Source: Porogramme epimiltina | Lineage: Eukaryota > Basidiomycota > Agaricomycetes > Polyporales > Polyporaceae | Assembly: GCA_900155495.1 (NCBI GenBank) | Contig: FTLJ01000171.1 | Coordinates: forward strand, 18,230 to 82,229 | Reading direction: 5' to 3' | DNA length: 64,000 bases | Shown here: positions 34,892-46,646 of the stretch, piece by piece | Numbering within the stretch: the first letter of the stretch is position 1 | How the letters are laid out: each line of letters begins with the position of its first letter | Position numbers and translations under genes: made by a program | The notes under the pieces: model-generated | Database searches by the model: none | What the model was told of the DNA's origin: nothing | What the model saw: only the letters and a program-made list of their open reading frames with translations

Positions 34892-35763
34892 ACTCGTTCC
34901 CTTCTTTTATCGCGACCTCCACACTTTGTAGCCCACACGCGCCAATAGACTGCTGCTCGCGGGATACTTTCCTTTTGGTGCGCCTCCAGACCCGTCAACG
35001 TGTTCTCCGTCATGCTCGCCTATCTCGAAAAGTCTGGCGTACGCTCGCCTTCAAGTCCCTGCCCACGATATGCCGTGCACGTTCACAGTGTGAGAGTCTA
35101 AGTAGTAGCGCACATGGCTTTGACCTTGGTGTCAAAGGAAGGATTCCCCATCCTCCTGACCCTCAAGACGAAGCCGCACATATAAGCTAGGTTTCATTTA
35201 CAGTGGCCCGCCTTGGTGGTGTTTCACAACCTACCTATTCTGCGACGACTCGTTCCCCACAACGCACGCACACTGTCACTACGGTTTTAAAAAGATAGCA
35301 TTGAAAGTCTACAAAGCCTACGTCGACACGTTCGAACGAACGCGACCCATGAGCAGATGTGCGACAATTGGAGAAATGAGTACGGAGGAGAGCGGAAGAT
35401 TATGTACGTCGTTCGTAGCCTACTTCGATTGTTACATGTACATCGTAAGCGGTAGAATGAGGTCTATTTGCAACGTTCGAGGGGGGTGGATGATGCATGC
35501 GGACACGAACAACAGTGCGAGCAAGATACCAGGATACGGACGCTTAAGGATACGAGAGGGAGATGGAGGGCAAGTGAACAGCAGGAGAGATGGGAATGAT
35601 ATGAACAAGATGAATGGGTGAGAGGACGGTGAGACATGGACGTGAGCAGCGCAGCGTGAGCAAAATGAGGCATGTACAAGAAGGAAGAAGTTACAATATG
35701 CACAGACGAAGCGGAGAGAGAGGAAAAGTAAATGCACCACCAGGGCCGTGGCGAAGGGAGAAG
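34892..35763. other. Convergent intergenic region, QCR9 to KCS1
   Basis: About 870 bp with lower GC than its surroundings. Stop-rich on the coding strands of both neighbours, it probably contains the 3' UTRs. ORFs of up to 111 codons occur on the minus strand but are Phe/Leu/Ser-rich with no family likeness. Confidence 0.4.
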
Positions 35764-38700
35764 TCACGTCGAGATCATCCCGAAGTCCTCCTCACCGTCG
35801 TCCGGCCTCCTAAATATCTCGTCGAACACCTCCTTCCCGTCCGTCGACAGCGGCGGGAGCTGCTCCGCCGTCGTCGACGACAGCGCCGCCACCGCCACCA
35901 CCGGGTCCTCGCGCGCGCTCTTGATCCGCCTCAGCCGCTCGTCGTTCCAGATCTTCTCGAGCGTGTCCGCGAGGTTCATGAGCCCGAACAAGAACCCGCG
36001 GTCGGGCTGGTCGGGGTAGTGCGGCGGGAAGCGCGCGTAGATGAGCCCCGTGTCCGGGTCCACCTCGGCCTGGTACCCCTTCCCGCTCGTCACCCCCTCC
36101 GTCTCCCCGTTCGGCGGCGGGTACGGCAGCCAGTCCTGCCCCGTCGTCGTGTGCGCAAAGTCCACGAGGCGGATCTGCACCTCGCCCCGCTTGCGCCGGC
36201 GCCCGCTGCGGTCCGCGGCGGGCCCGACGAGCAGGTCCTCGCTGTGCGACCGCCTGAGCGTGTGCCGCGGCGCAGGGTCCAGGGGCGTCCGCGCGTCGAG
36301 CTGTCGCTCGAGTGACTCGCCGCGCTTGCTGCGGGCTGATGGGTGGTCCAGAACCGTTGCGCGGAACGCCTCCTGAGCATCGCGGTCGCCGTCGTAGATC
36401 ATGAGGAGGCTGCAGCCGTAGAAGCGGTAGCCCTTGAGCCGGTTGATAATGCGCGCGAGGGCGTATATCTTGCGCAGGATGACCGGGATTTGGTACACGA
36501 GCAGACGCTCGCCGTCGTGGAGGAACGACGCGAGCACGCCGGGGAAGTCGTCGGGGCGGACCTCGCGTCCCTTGTATTTGTCCTGCGTCACGTAGGACTG
36601 GGTGGCGTGGTTCCAAACCTGGACCAAATTGGTTAGCAGACGGACGTAACCGTATAATGGGTCCGAACAATCCAGGGTCGCGGGAGAGCGGCGAACCGCG
36701 GGGAACATGACAAGTGCAAACAAGATGTCATTGGGGAGAGTTAAGACCGATGCTCACCTGCATCCCGCACACTCGCACCCCCAGCGACCTGCTCGTCGTC
36801 CGGTCACACTTCTTCCGCTGGCTCTTCTTCTTCGCCGGAGTGGCGTCCATGCCGTACTGGCGCGTACCCATCTTCAGATCAAGCACGCACGAGCGTCTCA
36901 GCCGCCCGGTGAGGTCCTCCATGAGGATGAAGTGGTTCTGACGAGTAACAGTGGGGTCTGGATGGTCTGCGAGGACGACAGCATCATGGTACATGGGAGG
37001 AGGAAGCAGACGGGGGAGGGAACGGGAGCGGCTGCGGCGGAACGATCGCGCGGAGAAAGACTGTCCTTCACGAACCTCCGGAGACAGCGAAGGCGGCTCT
37101 TGCGACTCGAACTCAAACATCTCCGACGGGCCGTCGTGCTGCTGTTGATTCGGGTGCATAGGATACTGGCCGAGATTGCTGATCTGGCGCTCGCTTTGCA
37201 CACGCCGCAGCGGCTGACCGAGGATACTGCCTTCCTCTTGACGGAGCCGCTCAACTCTGTTGAGCTTCTTCTTCCGACGTCGGCGTGATCCGTCGCTGAA
37301 AGGCCTGCTGTCACCTTCGACATCCGCGACATCTCCATCGTCCTCCGCCTTGCCACGGTGAGCAACCTGCCGCGATAGACGGCGCAAAAGGGCATTGAAA
37401 ACGTGGTCCTTGAACTTGGCGTTGACGACAGTGGAACCTGTTCCGCCGAACCATCCGGGCTGGAAAGGGGGAGACAACGTGCCGTTCCCGGGAAAGGGGA
37501 CGCGTGGGGAGGTGGATGGTGTAGGATCATCGAAGTCCTCAGCGGTCTGGGAGTGAGCGAGTCGGCTGGATGGGAAGCGTTGAGAGGAGCCGCACGAGAG
37601 TTTCCCGACGCGACAGCTGCTCGTGCCGAGATCGGGGCTCGAAGCAGCCATACCGGGAAGCGGGGGTCGTTGGCGGTGGCGATCGAAGGGCGGGACGGAC
37701 GAAGAAGCGGAATGCGACATCGAGCGATGACGCCCACCGAGCAGCAGCCATTGAGGGATGATGTGTCGGTTATAATCGAGAGCGACTTCGGGAAGCTCGG
37801 CCTCTTCCGTATCGCTATCTTCTTTCGACTGTTCCTGAGGCTCGCCGGTAATATCGGAAGGCGTGCGCCGCGGGCTATCGCTCGTGGCTTTGGGCAGGAC
37901 GGGGCGAGTGGCAGGAGGACCGGAGTCGCGGGGATTAGGAGCGGTAGGAAGCAAAGGCGAGACGCTGGAGCTCTTCGGGACCCTGCGATAGCTCACGAGC
38001 ATAACGCCTAAATAGCGAGGAATGAAATCCAGCAAAGGCGGAGCTTCTCGCTCAACGGCCTCGTAAAATAGGTTCTCCCGCGAGACGAGTGGCTGGTGAA
38101 GCTGTAAGTCCACTGGATATAACACAATACTGACAGTAACTGACCTTGCACACGGCGCGCTTGGTGAACTTGTAAATCGCGCTGTGCCCCCCGACCTGGT
38201 TGCGGAACGGTCGGAGTGGTATGTGTGGTAGACCCTGTTGGGAGTAGCCGAACGCGGCGACATCTGTCGTGGTGTCAACGTTCGGGCCGGTACCGCCATT
38301 AGAGTGGCTGAGCTCGAGTACGTCGTAATTAGACAGGACCGCGCGCTGGAGGCGTTCGTCGTCCTCGTCGCTGGGGTTGTGGACACGAGGCTGAGGATGA
38401 GGACTTGTCCGCAGAGGTGAAAGAGGGAAGGGAGAAGACGCCGATGTGGTGGACGTAGTGGTCGTGATCGACGCGGTCTCCCACGCCGACTCGTCATCTT
38501 CATCTGTGGACCACGGAGATTCGAACGGATTGTTGAACTGCGGGACGGCGGCGACCGAAGGCGTTTCGGCGGGCGCCTGCGGGGATCGTGATCGTGTCGT
38601 GTGGCGTCGTGTAGGGGGCGGGAGCTCATGCAGGTCAAAAGGAGATACGGTGCGTTCGAACGAGGGGACTTGCTGGTGTGGGTCGAGCGCGGATGTTGCA

Positions 38701-39746
38701 GAGTGGGATGGCGAGGCGGGAAGGCGGGGGACGGAGGGGGACGGTGGGACCCGTGACTCCTGGTGGAAGGTAGCAGCGGAGGAAACGGAAGACTCGGACC
38801 CTGGAGAAGCCGAGACGACATCGGCGTCCGGGACGGACTCCTCGACCCAGACACTGCGCTCTCGTGGGCGACCGCGACCGTCCTCGTCGCGCCCTGCCTC
38901 AACGGCGGCGCGCCACTGGACGAGATCGCTGAGGACGGTCTCGCGGCGAGATAATGTGCGTTCCTTCCGTTTCCGGAAGTCAGGGTCCCGCGAACTTGGG
39001 ACGGACGAGATACTGTCGCGCGTCCTGACTCGCTCCAACCCCGTCGTGCTCCTCTCCCTCCGGATGGCGGCGGCCTCGCGGTCGGGCCAGTCGGACCGTT
39101 TGACGAACTCGAATTGGGCCTGGCCGACCTGGTCGACAGACGCACCAACCCGACGCTTAGAGGTCGATGACTCGGGTCGCGGGAGATCAAAGGCATCGAC
39201 CTCGCTCTTCTCCTGGGACGGGCTTGGCGCGGTCTCTTTGAAAAGGTCCAAGGACGCAGCGACCTTCCGTCCGATGCCCGCCGCTGAGGTGGACGGCACG
39301 GCGCGATCCGGGCTTGAGGAAGAGGACGCTGAGGAAAGGGGGGATGGCGTGCGCCGGGACAAGGCGCGACGGGCAGTGACGGGGGAGACAGTGCGAAAAA
39401 TGTCCGATTTTTTCGACGTACGAGAGGACGGCATGGTCAGAGCCCTCTCAGAGGCCCGGCGAAAAGCCCGCTGGTAGGCGGCACGCAAGGAGTCCGGACC
39501 TTGCTGGGTTTCCGTGCCCGAACCATCGGAGTCATTGTCGTCGTCGTTACGCCAAGCACGCTTGCGGCGGACCTTGTGGGAGTGCGCGCGAGAGGTAGCG
39601 GAGGGGAGGGCGAAGATGCGAGGCTTGGCTGGGGCAGATGGGCCGAGGGGCGTCGACTCCTGGGCTGCAGTGGACGAGGGGGTGGGGGAGGGTGGACATG
39701 GGGTAGAGAGCCTCACAGAGCCGGAGCTCTCGGAGGCAGAAGTCAT
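35764..39746 (-). CDS. KCS1: Inositol hexakisphosphate kinase
   Basis: This enzyme makes inositol pyrophosphates (5-PP-InsP5 from InsP6), which signal phosphate and energy status. Three exons give about 1,260 aa. The long N-terminus (roughly residues 1-500) is disordered, Ser/Arg/Pro-rich. The kinase lobe starts around PFRNQVGGHSAIYKFTKRAV, then across a short intron VSRENLFYEAVEREAPPLLD and FIPRYLGVMLVSY. Within the domain lies a large disordered insert. Conserved motifs are NHFILMEDLTG, then VLDLKMGTRQYG (the inositol-binding P-x-x-x-D-x-K-x-G-type signature, here with Leu for Pro), and VQIRLVDFAHTTTG (metal-binding DFAHT). The acidic tail ends EEDFGMIST. The size and split kinase domain match fungal Kcs1 rather than the shorter Arg82/IPMK. 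Confidence 0.9.
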
Positions 39747-40690
39747 TCACGGAGGGCGAGGGCTGGGCGGACGGGCTGGACTGAGAGAGGAGGTGGGCGA
39801 GATGCGAGCGAGGGTCGACGGCGTTCGAGGGCGTGCTGGGGTCGGAAGATATGAAAAGGAGAAGGCGGGTGGGGCGGGCGGGAGGCGTAGATATAGCAGA
39901 GGACAAGGAACGTTGGTCGCGCGCGGATCTGAGCGTGAGCGCGAGATGGAAGGAGAGGGGGGTGGCCGAGGCGAATGTCCGAGTCGTTGCGGGCGATACA
40001 ATTCAGAGTTTTGCCTTTGCCCGGTGACGATATGGCCCCCGCGACAGCGCACGTGGGCCACCCCCCCACCGCCGCTGACAAAGCATCCCGCCCTCTCTTG
40101 CGCCCGACGCCGCCCTCCTCTCTGCAATTTTACCCCCCGCCTGCCCCGCCACCGACCGCGGCCGTGTCGGGCAGACAGCCCCTGTCGAGCTTGCAGGGCG
40201 CGCCCAGACCCGCCCCGCGCGCGCGCAACATCACCTGCTCTGCTCTCTCCCCGCACGCTCCCATCCCGCACGCACGTTCGCGGCCTCGCTTCTTCCCGGC
40301 CACCCTCGGACACCAGACACGGGTCGCCAGCCCTGCGTGTGGCCCCGTGTCATCCGTCCAACGAATAACGTTTCCGTCGCCGTCGACTCCTCGCCCGCCG
40401 TGGAAATCCCCTCACAGCGAATGGGATCGAGCACGGGGACCACTGCCGCCCCCCTCGGCATCTCCCACCTCGGCGACTTCCCCTTCCTCGCGCCGTCTTC
40501 GACCGCCCTGGAGTCTGACAACACGATCGCCATACGCCCACGTCCCCGCCGCTTCCATGATGCCCCACCCCGCCCGTCGCGTCGGTGTTCGGCCCCCATG
40601 TTCTCCCCCGCCCGTCCTCTCAGGTGTGCGCTGATACGGTTTTGTTCCTCGTTGTCCCGGAGAGGTGCCGTCCCATACGTAAACATTTAG
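39747..40690. promoter_or_regulatory. KCS1 upstream region, GC-rich
   Basis: About 940 bp, strongly C-rich on the plus strand after 40020. Many long ORFs occur in all frames, as expected for stop-poor GC-rich DNA, but none shows a domain or splice-consistent gene. It should contain the KCS1 promoter and 5' leader. Confidence 0.4.
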
Positions 40691-41188
40691 TGTTTGCCTT
40701 GACGCAGCCAATGAGTGTGAGCCCAATTAGGTCCGGTGGCCCAAGGGCTCGATAGCTTGTGCGCTCCAGACAAGGCACAGAGTCCCCGAACACTCTGCCA
40801 ATAGTTCTGGGAGGAGGAGCTCTCGTGACCAGACATCAAGATTAGGCTAGGTTGCTTCTGACGGGTTTCCATTTGAGTGCAGGGCTCTAGATTCAGTCAA
40901 ATGTGCATAGAGCTGCTGGTGCCTAGATGAACAGAATACAGACCCTTCATTCCTCTCCCTTAATATCACTATCACAGATGGTGATTGGATGCCATGACAT
41001 TACAGTGAAGAGTTGAAGCTTCAGATGTGAATTTGAAACCACACTTTGTAACTTCAAATGGATGAACACCATTTGTTCTGAATATAGTATAATGGAATCA
41101 TGTGATCATAGTTGGCACATTCTTTACAACATCGTGCTGACTAAAATTCACATGGTGAGTCATTTCAAGGCTTAGTCAGCTGATTGAA
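40691..41188. other. AT-rich flank preceding the orphan gene
   Basis: Base composition changes abruptly near 40690-40880 from GC-rich to AT-rich and stays so for almost 2 kb. No gene, terminal repeat or transposase-like ORF was recognised in this part. Confidence 0.5.
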
Positions 41189-41210
41189 GGGGGGGGGGGG
41201 GGTATATAAA
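41189..41210 (+). promoter_or_regulatory. G14 tract abutting a TATA box
   Basis: A run of 14 G (41189-41202) is followed at once by TATATAAA (41203-41210). The start codon of the orphan gene lies 77 bp further on. Clear TATA boxes are rare in this window, so this looks like a strong core promoter. Confidence 0.65.
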
Positions 41211-41286
41211 CCCCTAGAGCTTCTAAATTTGCTTCTCTTCCATCTCTCCACCTCCCCCCATTGTGCTCTTCAAGTACACACACATC

Positions 41287-42746
41287 ATGTCGACTATTCC
41301 CCTCTCAACTGCTTCATCTTCCCCTACTTCTGCTACTACGGAAGTAATGTCCAACTGCATCTCATTGCAAGGCCTCCATCCAGTGTCAGCTGTGCAATTT
41401 GTAAGTTTTATTGTCAGATTTATGAATATATATTTATTAACATCTATACAGGATCCATCATTGTCTTCGACATTTCCACACATGTACTATGACAATGCAT
41501 CACCTCATTTTATTCGGTGCAACACATGTAATGTCATACATGTTGTAGGTACTAGTGATGGTAAGTTTGTTTAGATACTTTGATTATTGGATTTAAATCT
41601 CATTTATTCTTTGTCTATAGGTGCTTTAGTCCACTTTCAATACACAGTCAATGAAATGGCTCGCTTTAAGCCTGTAGACAACATGCCGCATCTGCTAGTT
41701 CAACATGCCCATCCTATATTCTTAAATCTTCCAGCCTCTATCAAATCATGGATTCTCTCTACACCCTCCCCTTTGCCTACTATGCCCTCCCCTTCACCTG
41801 CTATGAAACAGCCTTCCGACTCTGTATCTCTTCAACCACTGGTTCTATCAACCAAAGATGAAATCTGCGTTACAACCACCCCTTCTGCTTTATCACTGAA
41901 ATACCCATCTGCTATTAAAACATCCATTTTTAAACCCCTTAAACAGATCCACATACCTGAACATCCTTTTCCTACCTACGATTTGTTGACAAACCATGTT
42001 ATTACATCTGTCGCTATCCGCCCTCTTTTCAAACATTACCAGACTGCTCTTCCTTCACCTGCACTATCAGTACCACCCCCTCCTTCCCCTGATCAGCCTG
42101 TGTCACCATTACCTACCCCTCACCCCTCTCAACCATCAAAGGGCCCCACAAAACCTTCTATATCACTCATCCTCCCTCACAAGGTGATGAAGAGCACCCT
42201 TCCACCAACACTAGTGGGCAGGTCATTCAGCGGGCCTACCTTCCACCAAACTGCACCAGGACTACCAGCCTCAAAGGACACAAGTGATAATGGTACAGGT
42301 GAGTCAACGACCTCATTTTCTGATGTCTAACTATTACTCATTGCGACATAGGGTCTTCACTGTCCTATGGTGGAAGCATTGCCCTCAAGCTTGCCCTAGA
42401 CTGGGTTGATGCAATCAAAGATTTCCTCGACAAACACCACCACCAAGGTGGCCCAGGGCCCTCTGCTGGGCAAGCCTACAAGGAGATGGTCGCAACAGTG
42501 AAGGAGGTGGACATGCAGAAGAACTGCATTGGCTTCCAAGCCATCAAAGTATGTGGCAATGATCTGCACCGCTGTGGCCGACGTTGCTGACATAATCCAT
42601 CACAGGAATCAGAGCTCCACATCGCGCTGCGGCAACTCCGAAACGCCAACATCACTGGCACACAGGCGCGCCCGAGCCAGCTCGCCGGAGAGATCCTCCA
42701 AGCTTGGCGCAAGCGGTGGCCCAAGAGCTCCGCGAGGGCCCAGTAG
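41287..42746 (+). CDS. AT-rich orphan gene, unknown function
   Basis: I do not recognise this protein. Five exons splice cleanly: MSTIPLSTASSSPTSA... to PVSAVQF; DPSLSSTFPHMYYDNASPHF to GTSDG; ALVHFQYTVNEMARFKPVDN through a long Pro/Ser-rich middle; SSLSYGGSIALKLALDWVDA to GFQAIK; and ESELHIALRQLRNANITGTQ to the stop at 42746. The second exon carries IRCNTCNVIHVV, a possible half zinc knuckle. The middle has repeated SPLPT/PSPSP runs. The C-terminal 100 residues look helical and charged. Codon use is AT-rich in the first three exons, quite unlike neighbours, and becomes GC-rich in the last. Origin by transfer, by domestication of a mobile element, or as a young lineage gene are all open. Confidence 0.65.
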
Positions 42747-43060
42747 GAAACGGCGATGGCGAGGGCAGAGCGCGCGCACACGGAGGCTGAAGCGCCGATG
42801 GAGGGGAAGGACGCCGTCCGGTGACGCCCCGCTGGGCGAGGCGCACGCGGACGGACACCATGTGTGGTCATTACGGACCCGGCGGCTGCTGCTACCCTAT
42901 GTCTACCCACGAACAAACTAGCAATGTGTCAGTAACGTATGCGTGCGGCTATGTGTACAATGCGATTCCGGACTCAGTGTGAGATAAAGAACTACAGCGG
43001 GACTGCGGAAAAGTCTAGTGCGAACACGAACGAGCGCGAGAGGGAGAGGAGCCTCCTATC
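42747..43060. other. Convergent intergenic region
   Basis: About 310 bp between the orphan gene and FHL1 3' ends. GC-rich again; nothing else is seen. Confidence 0.4.
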
Positions 43061-45135
43061 CTACAAAGTCGTGATGTCTACGGTGGGCTCCTCGAGCCTG
43101 CGGCGCTTAGAAGCGGGGGCGTCAGAGGGCTCGTCATCATCCACCACGACGATGGGCGAAGGCCCGTCGGTCGGAGGTGCATCCGCCGGACCAGACGCGG
43201 ACGCCAGGGGCGCCTCGCCGGCGGACGGAGATTGTGCGCCCGAGGGTTTCGGGACCCGGGGAGGCAGCGGGGTAGTGGTGAACGGGCCGGCCGAGGGCGT
43301 GTCCGTGCGCGCAGAAGCCCCGGCTGGGGTCGCACCACGGCCCGGTGGGCCACCACGCCCTCGACGGCCGCGGCCGCGGCCACGCCCACGGCCACCCTCG
43401 GCCTTGAGCTTCTCCTTGTAGTAGCGGACGATGTAGGCCTGGAGAATCTCGAGGGCCTTCTGGGCGCCGAGCGCCTCCAGGTCCTGGAGGTGTTGTGGCG
43501 TCAGGTGTGAGAAGATCTCCGGGTTGAGGATGAGCGTGTTCTCGTGCAGGACTATGGGCTTGGGCGGAGCGCTCCCACCTGCGGGTGTGTGGGATGCTGG
43601 CACGGGGCCAACCACGATCGGTATGCGGACAGACGCTGGTATCGTGGGGAATGGAGTCGCTGACGGTGCTCCGGAACTCGGGGGTGACGCCTGTGGCAGT
43701 GAGGTCGCATGGGTTGTCGGTGGGCTTGTTTGCGCAGACGGTGGAGAACCGGCCGGAGCTGGTGTGGCTTGGAGTTGAGGAGCAGGGGATGGAACGGAGG
43801 GCGGGACGATTTCCTCTGTCTTCACGGAAGAGATAGAGGGAGCAGCCGGCGCAGGGGTAGTTGAGGTGGATGCCGACGGGAAAGTGGTCGTCTTGAAGGC
43901 AAGAGGGGTAGAGGTCAATGGAGGGGGCAACGGCGCACCCTTGGGATCTCCCTTCACACTCCTCTTGAGTGGTGGTTCCAGAGGGACAACCGCCTTTGTC
44001 TTCTTCCCCCCTACTTTGCCATCCTTTCCTCCCTGACCAGCGGCAACGGCATTCTTCCGAGCATCGAGCTCCTCGAAAGAATGCTCATGAGCCTCGTCGA
44101 CTCCCCAGAGTGCGCCCTTGCCTTTCTCGTCCTTCGGACGTAGAAGCTTCTTAAAGCCCGGATTGGACGATAAATTGTGACGAACAGAGCTCTGAGGGCC
44201 GGTGACGTCAGGATACCGTTTGGGAAGGGGCTCATAGGATTCTGCTTACCTCCCAATCCTTGCTGCAGTACTTGTACCAGTCGTACGTGTCCTTGATCCA
44301 TTGGCAGATCTCCTGCAGCGACGCCTTGCCCCCGAGGGCCTTGATAGCACGATAACATAGTTGAGCATAAGTTAGCTGCGGCTTCGGTGGCATGACCTCC
44401 GGAACGGGCAGGGGCGGGGAGGGCGCATCCGGCTTCTTGCGTTTCTTTCCATTCGATTTGTGAGGAATTGCATTGGAGTTGGGGAGTGCTGACTCCTCCC
44501 GTGGGGGAATCTTGGGAGCCGCGACAGGGACATGGGTAGGCGGCGGTGACTCAGACGGGAGGGAGGAGGGAGGCGAGTAAGATGTGATATCGACAGAAGG
44601 CGAACGTGCGCGGTTGCCGGAGGACTGGGAGCTGGGCGAGGGGGAGTCCTCTGGGGGTGCGGGAGGGGGGAGGATGAAATGAAAGGTGCGCGAGGCGATC
44701 TGTATCTGTGAGCTGGTGCAAGCGGTCAGATAAGGAACGTCGTCGAGGGAGGTAAAAGACGCACCGGTCGCCCAAGGGGACCTTACTGCCACTACCCGAC
44801 CAGACCCCGTCGACCCACGCGCCATTGCGGCCTATCACGAGGAGGACAAAGCGCTCCTCGTCCTCGTCATACTCTATCTTCGCGTGCAGACGCGACACGC
44901 TCTTGAGAGGGCCGAGGTCCACGTCTACCTGGGGGTTGTCGGAGGTGGAGGCGGTATTCGCTGGGACGCAGCGGCGGCCGATGGTGACGGTGAGGGTCTG
45001 GAGATAGTAGGTGAAGTTGGGGAAGACGAGGGAGTAGTACGCGCTGATCTTGTCGGGGAGGGGCTCTGCAGCCTCCGGGGGCGGGGAGACGAGAGGCATT
45101 GGGGTATCTTGGGGGCGGGAGATGACTGTGGCCAT
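43061..45135 (-). CDS. FHL1: FHA and fork-head transcription factor, FHL1-like
   Basis: Start at 45135 (MATVISRPQDTPMPLVSPP). The N-terminus has a KISAYYSLVFPNFTYYLQTL segment leading into an FHA domain: TVTIGRRC, SRLHAKIEYDEDEERFVLLV, GRNGAWVDG, with the end QIQIASRTFHFIL after an intron. A linker follows (KSNGKKRKKPDAP). Then a fork-head domain begins KPQLTYAQLCYRAIKALGGK and CQWIKDTYDWYKYC, continuing after an intron as SSVRHNLSSNPGFKKLLRPK. The order FHA then fork head is that of yeast Fhl1, which controls ribosomal protein genes with Ifh1. The C-terminal half is Pro/Ser/Thr-rich, with a helical HLTPQHLQDLEALGAQKALE segment and a Gly-Arg tract near 43330-43410. It ends VDITTL. Divergent from MTP18. 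Confidence 0.87.
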
Positions 45136-45432
45136 GGCGGGCGTTGGCGGAGAGGTGACCGGGCACGTTCGACTGGCCCCCGCCAACAGGCGCCTTGTCG
45201 CCCTCTGCCGGCAAATGCCGGGCCCCGCGCTATGCGGATTTGGGCTTGTCTTCGATTCCGCTGCCGCTGCCGCCCCCACGCGTCGCCCCGCTCGACCCCT
45301 CCTTCCGTCCAGGCCCGTCCGAGTCCCGAGTCCGACCCCCGTCCTCGGCCGTCCGCCCCGCCTTTCTGCCACCGCCGCACCTTTCCCCCACTCCCGCTCG
45401 TCCACCCCGCCTGCCACCTCACTCGCGCCGCC
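45136..45432. promoter_or_regulatory. Bidirectional promoter (FHL1 / MTP18)
   Basis: The two start codons are 297 bp apart. GC- and C-rich on the plus strand toward MTP18; no TATA box is seen. Confidence 0.4.
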
Positions 45433-46279
45433 ATGCCAGAACCACTCAAGGGCCTCGAGAAGGAGATCGACACGCTCGCCGACAAGGATGTCGACTCCAC
45501 CGACTCCGACCTCCGCTACATGGCCTACGGCGCGCGCCTGCGAACCGCCCTCCGCGCGGGCCACCGCTATATAGCCTATGTGAGCACCCCGCCCGCCCGC
45601 CCCGCCGACCATAGCGATAGATTCACGCCAGACCAGTGACGTCGGCGAAGCCTTCCGGCCCGTCGTCCACCCCGCCGTCGTGACCGCCGCATACGGCATC
45701 TCGTGGCTCTACCTCGCAGGGTGAGCACTTTGCGCCATGCGCCTTCGCTAGCACCTGCACATGCTCACCGGCCCTCTCCCCTTCACCTTCTTCCCGCCGA
45801 TGCTCGCGCGCCGCCTCTTATCGCCGCCCGCAGGGACGTGGGCTACGAGACGTACAAGGCGCACCGACAAGGCCCCACCGCGCTCGAAGCCGCGCATTTC
45901 TCGGAGCCCACGCGCCTGAGTATGATCGCCGTCAAACGTTCCATCTTCCAGTCCGTCGCTTCGATGTATGTGTTTTCCCCGGCGGATCCTCGCTGCGCGC
46001 ATGCCCACTAACCTCGCGCGCACGCGCACACGCACGCACTCTAGGGCGCTCCCCGCGTTCACGATCCACACCGCCGTCAGACAGGCCAAGAAGGCGTTCG
46101 CGAACGTGCAAAACCCCCGCGTGCGGACGTGGGCGCCGACCGTCACCGGCCTGTCCATCGTCCCCGTCCTGCCGTACCTCTTCGACAAGCCCGTCGAGCA
46201 CGCTACCGACGTCGCCTTCGAGTGGATAGAGAAGCAGCTCGTGCGGTCCAGCGAAGCTTCTGGAAAGTCGGAACTTTAA
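45433..46279 (+). CDS. MTP18: Mitochondrial fission process protein 1 (MTP18/MTFP1)
   Basis: Four exons. The protein opens MPEPLKGLEKEIDTLADKDV, then DSDLRYMAYGARLRTALRAG and, after the first intron, SDVGEAFRPVVHPAVVTAAY and GISWLYLAG. Next come DVGYETYKAHRQGPTALEAA, AVKRSIFQSVASMALPAFTI with HTAVRQAKKAF, and PTVTGLSIVPVLPYLFDKPV with EHATDVAFEWIEKQL. These are the conserved MTP18 blocks, including the three hydrophobic stretches expected for an inner-membrane protein. In animals it promotes mitochondrial fission; the fungal role is inferred. The spliced length is close to 210 aa, normal for fungi. Confidence 0.9.
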
Positions 46280-46646
46280 GTCGACCACCTCTCGCTCACA
46301 CATGTACTAGAGCTAGCTTTTAGTAATTAGACGTTCGCCCTTGCCTCACACCTCGGACGGAACGAGTGAGTCAAAAAGATACAATGCGTTTCTTTGGCGC
46401 TATCACTACAACGGATATACAGGCGTTTCAAGACTACCTAACGGCCTCTGTCCACTAATGTACCTAAGCTAGATAGGATGCGAGCGACGAGCAGCGACGA
46501 GGCGGGCAGAATAAGAGAATTGATACATAAGTGAGACGATGGACGCTGCGGGTGCGATGTGCGGTGCGATGCAGATGCGTGGATGGAGGACGAAGCCGAT
46601 GTGCACGAACGTGAAAGCATGACACGACGAAAACGAGATGGCGTGA
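46280..46646. other. Convergent intergenic region
   Basis: About 370 bp between the MTP18 and GCD2 3' ends, AT-richer than its surroundings. Nothing further is seen. Confidence 0.4.

Noticed and set aside
39747..40690. Long ORFs (up to 284 codons) upstream of KCS1
   Set aside because: GC-rich DNA has few stops; the translations are Pro/Arg/Ala-rich without domains or conserved starts.
40691..42746. AT-rich island as a complete transposon
   Set aside because: No transposase, reverse transcriptase, terminal inverted repeats or long terminal repeats were seen.
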